From the IMG/VR virus record IMGVR_UViG_3300011114_000318, positions 1-25,387 of that record: a stretch of DNA of 25,387 nucleotides. One strand, written 5' to 3'. Positions 1-5,245 of this stretch are shown piece by piece (within the stretch, counting starts at the first letter, position 1; each line of letters starts with the position of its first letter). Both the position numbers and the translations under genes were made by a program. The notes beneath the pieces were generated by a model. It had not been told where the DNA came from. It saw only the letters and a list, made by a program, of their open reading frames with translations, and did no database searches. The DNA comes from a virus.

Positions 1-262
1 AGTTCGTATTCTGAGGAACTAACCATGCAAACACGTCAGTTGTTGCATCCCAAAGAATGCGTACTTCCATGCCATGCGTAGTAGACCAGATTTTGTTGAT
101 TTTCACGCCATTGCAAGCCAAATTAAATGAATTTGGAGCAAGCGTAGAAACATCAATTTTTACAACGCCGGTTTCACCCGTGCCGTCAGATATGTTTGTA
201 AACTTGGCGATGAACAGCCGTTCGCCATCAAGTAGAGTTTGTGAAGCTACTGCGTCAGCCAT
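1..262 (-). CDS. Phage structural-region protein of unknown function, 3' end cut by window edge
   Basis: An open frame starts at the ATG at 262-260 and runs off the left edge, giving 87 residues that begin MADAVASQTLLDGERLF. A good ribosome binding site (GGGAG, 6 nt before the ATG) and its place just after the preceding leftward gene support it. The protein is rich in beta-prone residues and has no motif I recognise. It lies in the capsid gene cluster, so a virion or head-completion role is plausible, but that is inferred from position only. The C-terminus is not in the window, so the true length is unknown. Confidence 0.8.
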   Translation of the reverse strand, partial: MADAVASQTLLDGERLFIAKFTNISDGTGETGVVKIDVSTLAPNSFNLACNGVKINKIWSTTHGMEVRILWDATTDVFAWLVPQNTN

Positions 263-275
263 GTTGATCTCCCGA

Positions 276-755
276 TCAAACAGCAGCGCTGAATGGTGTA
301 GCCTCTGTGCCGGTGCCGGTCAAATTGCAATGTACCAAAAACAAACCACTGGCGATATCTGTGATGTAGATCGTATCGCCCTTGGTGCCACCTTTGGTGG
401 TGCCGTTTAGGGTAATGGTGTCAGATGCGGCAACGGTTTCAAAGCCGACTACCGTATCGGCGGCGTCTTGCATAATAATGGCCCGACCCGCCATTACATC
501 GGTTGCATTTGCCACCTGGACAACGTAGTTGTTGCTAGTGACCGTGGTTTGCACGGCAAAATTGTACTGGTTGCCACTGCCAGTAGCCGCAGGCAGTGTG
601 ACGATTGCCCCGGCAGCTACGTTGAACAGATTCAAGCGGCCAGCATTTGCGGCGTTAGTGGCTGTAGCTGCAGCCGTGATTTGAACGAGTGAGCCTGAGC
701 CAGTAATGAATCCATTGGTGGACGTTACTGGGCCCGAAAAGGTCGTGGATGCCAT
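276..755 (-). CDS. Putative capsid-associated structural protein (159 aa)
   Basis: The product is rich in Ala, Thr, Gly and Val with very few charged residues, as in beta-rich virion proteins such as head decoration or fibre proteins. No catalytic motif is seen. The start is ATG 755 with AAGGA six bases upstream. It is the first gene after the major capsid gene and lies 128 bases beyond it, a gap filled by two stem-loops. Its stop is 13 bases before the start of the next leftward gene. The decoration or surface role is an inference from composition and neighbours; I do not recognise the family. Confidence 0.75.
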   Translation of the reverse strand: MASTTFSGPVTSTNGFITGSGSLVQITAAATATNAANAGRLNLFNVAAGAIVTLPAATGSGNQYNFAVQTTVTSNNYVVQVANATDVMAGRAIIMQDAADTVVGFETVAASDTITLNGTTKGGTKGDTIYITDIASGLFLVHCNLTGTGTEATPFSAAV

Positions 756-777
756 GATGTTTCCTTACATGCAAGTG

Positions 778-831
778 TAATGCGTCTGTCTGCATGTCGT
801 CAGCTTGAGGTTTAAGCTGTCAGACGCATTA
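778..831 (-). other. Long stem-loop upstream of the 159-aa gene
   Basis: A perfect 11-bp inverted repeat (TAATGCGTCTG at 778-788 against 821-831) encloses a second hairpin (CAGCTT 801-806 with AAGCTG 814-819, 7-nt loop). It occupies the gap between the capsid gene and the next leftward gene. There is no U-run directly after it on the minus strand, so a classic intrinsic terminator is not supported. RNA processing, mRNA stabilisation or partial attenuation are possible. Confidence 0.55.
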
Positions 832-844
832 AAACTACCTCCAT

Positions 845-871
845 AACCCCCAACCTTGTGAGTTGAGGGTT
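845..871 (-). terminator. Stem-loop just after the major capsid gene stop (terminator-like)
   Basis: The 10-bp arms 845-854 and 862-871 pair completely on the minus-strand RNA with one G-U wobble, around a 7-nt loop. The stem begins 12 bases after the capsid stop codon. The bases after it contain TTTT only about ten positions away, so termination would be weak. A terminator or 3'-end stabiliser that raises capsid mRNA over downstream genes fits the position, as an inference. Confidence 0.45.
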
Positions 872-883
872 AAAGCCGTAGTC

Positions 884-1798
884 TTAGACTCCAGCGGTGC
901 CGTACAGACCGCGTGGGTCAGTCCAACCCACCGTGTAACGCTCAGTGGCTTTGTAGCGCATAGAGTCAGTCTCAAAGTCACCTTCCATAGACTTCTCCAA
1001 GCCCCGACGCATCAACAGCTTCAGGCCATCCTGTGCATCAGTCTGGATCCACCAAGCGGTGGTAGACGTGATACGCGACAGATTGCCTTGACCTTCAGCC
1101 AGCAAGCCCATTGACTTGACCGGGTTGATGTCATTGTCAGCCGTGCCGGTGCGCAGAACAGACTTGAGCAGAACTTCGGCCTGGAACACATTGCTGGGTC
1201 CAGAAACGATCTTCTTAGGTGTCAGACGGATACGCTTGCCGTTGTTGTCAACAGCGTTGCGGATCTGAACCAACTGTTGCTCAAGCGATGTCTGCGACAG
1301 CGCAGCAGCGGTGCTCAACTGATTGCTAAACACACCACCGACAACGGGGTGTGAAGTTGAAATCAAAGAAACACCGTCACCACCCAGATACGCGCTGTTG
1401 AAGGCGCGGTTCAGAACGTTGGCGGATAGAGTTTCTTTAGTCTCAATCAGCGACTGAGCCAAGTGCTTGGCATAGGTCTGACCAATGCGGATGTGGTCGC
1501 CGTCTTCAACGAGCACCTTGGTCAAAGCAAAGGCAAGGCCATACACTTTGTAAAGGTAACGTTGAATGAAGAGCACACCACCGCTTTGGTAGGTCACAGC
1601 CATGCCGTCAGGCAACTCGGGAGCCGCGCCGAAACCGTACAGGACGGGTTCTTCGTGGTAATTCCGAGGAATACCTTTTTGCTCACGGAAGACCATCTTC
1701 CATTCGTCAGCACGTTGCTCGTAAATGCCGTCGAACACCTCGTTCATTATCGGCTCAACAACCGACCTAAAGTCGGTACTTCTCATTGGGGTAGCCAT
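884..1798 (-). CDS. Major capsid protein (HK97-fold type, inferred)
   Basis: This 304-residue protein sits downstream of scaffold and decoration-like genes, where the major head subunit of tailed phages is normally found. Its length and composition fit that family. Features include an N-terminal helical segment (SVVEPIMNEVFDGIYEQ), a central stretch typical of phage head subunits (LIETKETLSANVLNRAF, about residues 117-133) and a C-terminus WTDPRGLYGTAGV resembling ends of Mu gpT-like or related capsid proteins. Many copies would form the icosahedral shell around the scaffold. The start is ATG 1798 with a very strong AAGGAGG eight bases upstream, the best binding site in the block, as expected for the most abundant virion protein. 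The assignment rests on context and overall pattern, not on a database match. Confidence 0.8.
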   Translation of the reverse strand: MATPMRSTDFRSVVEPIMNEVFDGIYEQRADEWKMVFREQKGIPRNYHEEPVLYGFGAAPELPDGMAVTYQSGGVLFIQRYLYKVYGLAFALTKVLVEDGDHIRIGQTYAKHLAQSLIETKETLSANVLNRAFNSAYLGGDGVSLISTSHPVVGGVFSNQLSTAAALSQTSLEQQLVQIRNAVDNNGKRIRLTPKKIVSGPSNVFQAEVLLKSVLRTGTADNDINPVKSMGLLAEGQGNLSRITSTTAWWIQTDAQDGLKLLMRRGLEKSMEGDFETDSMRYKATERYTVGWTDPRGLYGTAGV

Positions 1799-1811
1799 GT
1801 TTTAGCCCTCC

Positions 1812-2411
1812 TTAGATTGAGTTGACGGCAGCTTTGTAGATGTGCTCGTTGATACGAACAATGGCTACAATGTATGCGTCTGTTATGGAGTCGTTGATTT
1901 CGCCACCGAAGCCAGTCAACTGGAATTGACCAGAAGTAGCTTCAATAACGCCGATTTGGGTGTTTGACAACCCTGTTGCGGTAGAACCGCCCGGTGAGGC
2001 CACAACCCAATCCATCTGCTCACCAACGGCAGTTTGCATTGTCGTGGTGCCAGGTGTACCCGGATTGGTGTACTGCACGTTGAACAGAGTTTCCGGATCG
2101 TCATAAACCCAAGCCGTAATATCCGTTGCGGTTACTCCAGATGGCCAATACGATGATACGGTTGGCTTGCCCAATGCATCGGTATATTGGCAGCCGGCAA
2201 AGATGCCAAGCAGCAAAATACCAGCAACAGTTCCTGAGCGAGTGCCGTCAGAGGTGCCGAGTTGAACAGTACCTGCATCCACCAACTTTACGGGGTCTCC
2301 CTCGAAAATGTTGGCAGCGTAAGTGCTGGCGATTGTGTAGGCTTTAGGCCGCATTTGTCCACTGTTGTGGAAACTGGGCCTAAAACCAAAGGGTGCGCTA
2401 GTCGAAGACAT
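1812..2411 (-). CDS. Putative head decoration or capsid-stabilising protein (199 aa)
   Basis: The product begins MSSTSAPFGFRPSFHNSG and is rich in Gly, Thr, Ser and aromatic residues with few lysines, a beta-rich virion-protein composition. It ends 13 bases before the capsid start and begins after AGGAG with 7-nt spacing. A gene of this size immediately upstream of the capsid gene often encodes a decoration protein. No signature confirms this; the role is inferred from order and composition. An alternative is a head-fibre base or unknown head protein. Confidence 0.7.
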   Translation of the reverse strand: MSSTSAPFGFRPSFHNSGQMRPKAYTIASTYAANIFEGDPVKLVDAGTVQLGTSDGTRSGTVAGILLLGIFAGCQYTDALGKPTVSSYWPSGVTATDITAWVYDDPETLFNVQYTNPGTPGTTTMQTAVGEQMDWVVASPGGSTATGLSNTQIGVIEATSGQFQLTGFGGEINDSITDAYIVAIVRINEHIYKAAVNSI

Positions 2412-2441
2412 TAGCTTTCTCCTAAGGGGTTAAAAAGTCTG

Positions 2442-2975
2442 TCAAGCAAGATCAAACTGAGCTTGCCGCTTTTGTCCCAATTCTGTATTACCGTCGCCCA
2501 GCGTCAACTTCGATTTAGATGATCGTGCTTGTTGCTCAAGGAAGTCAGCCGTATCGGTGAGCTTTTCCTCTTCGCGCAGAGGGGCATCGTGATGGGCTTC
2601 GCGCATGTACTTTTCGTACAAACTCATGGGCAACTTAAACGCAAGCATCTCATTGACCCCAATGAATCCAGACCAATCACCCGTTTTAAGGGTGGCGTAT
2701 TCCCAGCCAGGAACATCTTCTGGCTTAATGGGCTGGTAGCCCAAGCGGATACGGGTTTGGATGGAGTCACGTGGGTTCGTCGTTGTTAGCCAGCAAGGAT
2801 GCCAGCCGGGCAGCTTTGGTAAATCAGGTAACGAGGACTGGAAAAACTGTTGACGGAACATTTCAACTCGCTCATCATCGGACAGTTCACGATTTTCAGT
2901 CGCCGTGCGATCTTGCACAGCGCGTTGCTCGCGATTGTCACCAGCGGATTTCTTTAGACGTTCGTCGGTACTCAT
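2442..2975 (-). CDS. Head-region protein of unknown function (177 aa)
   Basis: The product has a charged, glutamate- and arginine-rich N-terminus (residues 1-50), a Trp/Pro-rich centre (LPKLPGWHPCWL, PEDVPGWEYATLKTGDW), and a charged helical C-terminus. I do not recognise a family. Two start codons are possible; ATG 2975 is preferred because AAGGAG lies 7 bases before it but only 1 base before the ATG at 2981, and because it forms an ATGA overlap with the stop of the endonuclease gene upstream. Its place between scaffold and capsid genes suggests a head assembly or minor virion role, by position only. Confidence 0.75.
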   Translation of the reverse strand: MSTDERLKKSAGDNREQRAVQDRTATENRELSDDERVEMFRQQFFQSSLPDLPKLPGWHPCWLTTTNPRDSIQTRIRLGYQPIKPEDVPGWEYATLKTGDWSGFIGVNEMLAFKLPMSLYEKYMREAHHDAPLREEEKLTDTADFLEQQARSSKSKLTLGDGNTELGQKRQAQFDLA

Positions 2976-3544
2976 ACACATGCTCCTTCAGCAATTTGCA
3001 ATTGTTTACGTTTTGCCCATCCGGCTTTTATCGCAGCGCCGTGGGCAGATCTTGTTTCAGGGTCTGAAAAATAACACTTAATTTTGGACTTAGCCTCTTC
3101 TGTGTGTTTTCTACCCTGCGAAGACAATCCGATTTTAGCTCTAGTTTCAGGATTAGACATTGTTTTCTTTGACGCAACGCTCATGCGTAATCGTGTTTCA
3201 TCAGAAACGATTATTCCAAACATTCCGTTCTTATTGCCAAATTGACGCAGTTTATTCCTAGTTTCGTCTGTTACGACTCTACCAGAAACACCCTCCCCGC
3301 CATCAGTAAGATTGCAAAGATCAAAACCTAGATCCCTAAAACATTTAATCAAGAATTTCTCATGCTCAAACGCTTCTGCTTCTGAGGACCATCGTGCCAG
3401 AATTTCAGAACTAAAACCGCCCTCTTTGGCAACGATGTTTTTCCAGTGCCGACTCCGTCCAACAGACGCATACCGGTTGCCGGACCCTTTACCTATGTAA
3501 AAAATCCGACCATCTGGCCTGTAATGGGCGTACGTGTAAAACAT
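2972..3544 (-). CDS. GIY-YIG homing endonuclease with NUMOD3-like motifs
   Basis: This is a probable free-standing homing nuclease (190 aa) that cleaves DNA at a target site and promotes its own spread. The N-terminus MFYTYAHYRPDGRIFYIGKG has the FYT...FYIGKG form of the GIY-YIG core, followed by basic residues (NRYASVGRSRHW) and the catalytic-type glutamate region (EAFEHEKFLIKCF, about residues 56-69). Asn at LCNLTDGGEG completes the domain. The C-terminal half has NUMOD3-type DNA-binding repeats (GMFGIIVSDETRLRMS and GRKHTEEAKSKI). It interrupts the head gene block between scaffold and the 177-aa gene. GC is about 38% over 3061-3240, lower than neighbours, which supports horizontal arrival. 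Its stop overlaps the next start, and that gene's ribosome site lies inside its last codons. No ribosome site precedes its own ATG. Confidence 0.88.
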   Translation of the reverse strand: MFYTYAHYRPDGRIFYIGKGSGNRYASVGRSRHWKNIVAKEGGFSSEILARWSSEAEAFEHEKFLIKCFRDLGFDLCNLTDGGEGVSGRVVTDETRNKLRQFGNKNGMFGIIVSDETRLRMSVASKKTMSNPETRAKIGLSSQGRKHTEEAKSKIKCYFSDPETRSAHGAAIKAGWAKRKQLQIAEGACV

Positions 3545-3551
3545 GTTGAGG

Positions 3552-3581
3552 ATTATAACCCCAATTTTTAGAAAAATAAAG
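3552..3581 (-). promoter_or_regulatory. Candidate promoter of the GIY-YIG gene
   Basis: On the minus strand a perfect TATAAT (3557-3552) lies in an A/T-rich 41-bp gap, 7 bases before the endonuclease ATG. A -35 is poor (TTTATT at 17-bp spacing). If used, transcription would begin at about the ATG itself, giving a leaderless message, which would fit the missing ribosome binding site. This is an inference from sequence. Confidence 0.4.
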
Positions 3582-3585
3582 TTTT

Positions 3586-4500
3586 TTATGCTTGACTGCG
3601 TTGATTTCGGTCATATTCAGCGTACCGAGCAGCGTATTTCTTTCGCAAAATGGGGTCATCCCACACTCCGGCCTCAATCAGAGCCTGTTTTCGCTCCGGA
3701 TTGATGTAAACCTCGTTCCGGGTTGAGGTTGGTGCATGTTCTCGGCCAGAACCGACGGCGGGGCCGCCTCGGGCAACCCGTGTTTCGGTCTTAAATCGCT
3801 CCGGCAGGCGGCGAGCGGCACGGCGTTTGAGTTCTGCCCAGTATTCGTCAGATTTGGAGTCGTAACCGTCCTTGTTTAGCGATTGATCAATCGCCAAGAC
3901 AATTGCACTGTCCTCGTCACGCCCATTGATGTCATACCAAGGGTGCTCAGCCATGAATTCTCGAGCATGGCTTAGGGTGGCTTCATCAAATTGCGCTTGC
4001 GGCTTTGGTTGAACCTGGGTGGCCTGCGTTTTGATGGCATTCAGTTGATTGAGTTTGGCCAGTGCTTGATCCCGATACCTCAACGCCTGCGCTACGTCAG
4101 TACCGTTGCTGGACTCAACAGCTTTGGCGATGACTCGGTCTGACAATTCTGCCTCTTCTTGCGCACGACGGATGTGTGCGTCAATGTTTTGCAAGTCAGT
4201 CTGGTGAGCACGGTACTCCTGCGCCCCCATGCGACGCTCTAGCTCGTCGTTGCGCTTGCGCAGGAAGTCTAGTTCCGTTTTGTCGCGGGTGATGGCTTTG
4301 TCTTTGCGGTCACGGCGCTCAATCTTCTCTAGCCGACGCCGTTCGCGGATTGCCTCCCTCTCGGAGTCAGTGCCACTGTCTTCGTCAGCCTTAATTCGAT
4401 CATCATCCTCATCGTCCTGTGGCGGTTTGTCTTCCACAATGACAATGTCTTCTGTGGGCTTTTTAATGTCCTCGTCTTGCTCGTTCAGTGTTTCAGCCAT
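3586..4500 (-). CDS. Scaffolding protein (putative)
   Basis: This 304-residue protein is highly charged and mostly helical. It has an acidic N-terminus (many D/E in residues 1-50), a strongly charged coiled-coil stretch (about residues 45-125) and a basic C-terminal part (RRAARRLPERFKTETR and the final 60 residues). Acidic coiled-coil proteins located between portal and major capsid genes are typically scaffolds that guide procapsid assembly and then leave the head. No protease motif is seen. The start is ATG 4500 with AAGGAG 7 bases upstream; the co-chaperonin gene ends 13 bases before it. The role rests on composition, size and order. Confidence 0.72.
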   Translation of the reverse strand: MAETLNEQDEDIKKPTEDIVIVEDKPPQDDEDDDRIKADEDSGTDSEREAIRERRRLEKIERRDRKDKAITRDKTELDFLRKRNDELERRMGAQEYRAHQTDLQNIDAHIRRAQEEAELSDRVIAKAVESSNGTDVAQALRYRDQALAKLNQLNAIKTQATQVQPKPQAQFDEATLSHAREFMAEHPWYDINGRDEDSAIVLAIDQSLNKDGYDSKSDEYWAELKRRAARRLPERFKTETRVARGGPAVGSGREHAPTSTRNEVYINPERKQALIEAGVWDDPILRKKYAARYAEYDRNQRSQA

Positions 4501-4513
4501 TTCTCATCTCCTT

Positions 4514-4921
4514 TCAGATGAATGCACGAATGGACAGCGGATCGACGTTAACTCGCCCGATGATGTCCAAGTCGTTAAAGATTACAAACAGCGCCGATTC
4601 GCCGTTTGACATGGGAACTTCCCACCTGTCGCCGCCATACTTGGCAACTCGCACATACTCACCTTCCACGCACCAAGAACCCTCGGGCCAACTGGCCATT
4701 GTGTTGCGATTCTTAAACGCCAAAGGGCCAATTGAGATGACTTTAGCTACCTGAGTGTTCCACTTTTCAGTGTCTCGGGAGCCCACATCTAAAATAATGC
4801 CCGAAGCGGTGCGTTGTTTAGGACTGCGAATTTGTACCAGAACACGGCTCCCAAAAGGCTGAATGCCGGCTTCTGCAGCCGGAAAAGCCTCTGCCATTGC
4901 GTCCTCATAAGTCATTGCCAC
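4514..4921 (-). CDS. GroES-like co-chaperonin (Cpn10 family)
   Basis: This 135-residue protein matches the Cpn10 pattern: IQPFGSRVLVQIRSPKQ (strand 1), a mobile-loop-like segment TASGIILDVGSRDTEK whose GIIL would contact GroEL, VAKVISIGPLAF (the 'G-VV-vG' strand), VEGEYVRVAKYGG (the 'v-vGD-V-y-kyaG' strand), and a terminal LFVIFNDLDIIGRVN. It is longer than cellular GroES (about 97 aa), with an N-terminal extension and a central insert (WPEGSW). It likely caps the host GroEL ring so that phage head proteins fold, the job done by T4 gp31. It lies directly before the scaffold gene. I chose GTG 4921 because GAGGAG sits 7 bases upstream; ATG 4915 is next best. It overlaps the preceding gene by 17 bases. 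Confidence 0.82.
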   Translation of the reverse strand: MAMTYEDAMAEAFPAAEAGIQPFGSRVLVQIRSPKQRTASGIILDVGSRDTEKWNTQVAKVISIGPLAFKNRNTMASWPEGSWCVEGEYVRVAKYGGDRWEVPMSNGESALFVIFNDLDIIGRVNVDPLSIRAFI

Positions 4922-5102
4922 TGTTTTTCTCCTCTTCCAAAATGGTAAAAAGTACATCTAACGCTGCGTCATAACCGGATACGACGCCCACGCGATAGCC
5001 GTACTCAAAGCTATCGCGGTTTTGGGGACGCTTGAGTGATTCAAGCGCAAAACTTGCTTGCGCGGCTTTCAGCCGATTTAGCAAAACTGTCTCTATATTC
5101 AC
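4905..5102 (-). CDS. Small protein of unknown function (65 aa)
   Basis: The product is helical and charged (NRLKAAQASFALESLKRPQ, GYDAALDVLFTILEEEK) with no known motif. It starts at GTG 5102, whose GTGA overlaps the stop of the 42-aa gene upstream, and its end overlaps the co-chaperonin start by 17 bases. The tight coupling on both sides argues that it is translated. It could be an accessory to head assembly, but nothing in the sequence shows this. Confidence 0.72.
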   Translation of the reverse strand: MNIETVLLNRLKAAQASFALESLKRPQNRDSFEYGYRVGVVSGYDAALDVLFTILEEEKNSGNDL

Positions 5103-5227
5103 GCAGGCGTCTTTGGCATCGCGGGTGGTGCTGGCAAAGTCTGGCCAGTTACAGGCTCTCCTGCTGCCATGCGGTGGTGCTGCTTGACTGCGCCGTTATT
5201 CATTGGGACTGCGGGGGTATTGTTCAT
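5099..5227 (-). CDS. Tiny proline- and alanine-rich protein (42 aa)
   Basis: The frame runs from ATG 5227 (preceded by AGGAG with 8-nt spacing) to the TGA at 5101-5099, which overlaps the GTG start of the next gene by four bases. The product begins MNNTPAVPMNNGAVKQHH and ends in a Pro-rich tail (LPAPPAMPKTPA), probably disordered. It follows the portal gene by 18 bases. The ribosome site, the overlap and the lack of other coding sense in this stretch support it. No function can be named. Confidence 0.68.
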   Translation of the reverse strand: MNNTPAVPMNNGAVKQHHRMAAGEPVTGQTLPAPPAMPKTPA

Positions 5228-5245
5228 CGTGGTTTCTCCTATGTG

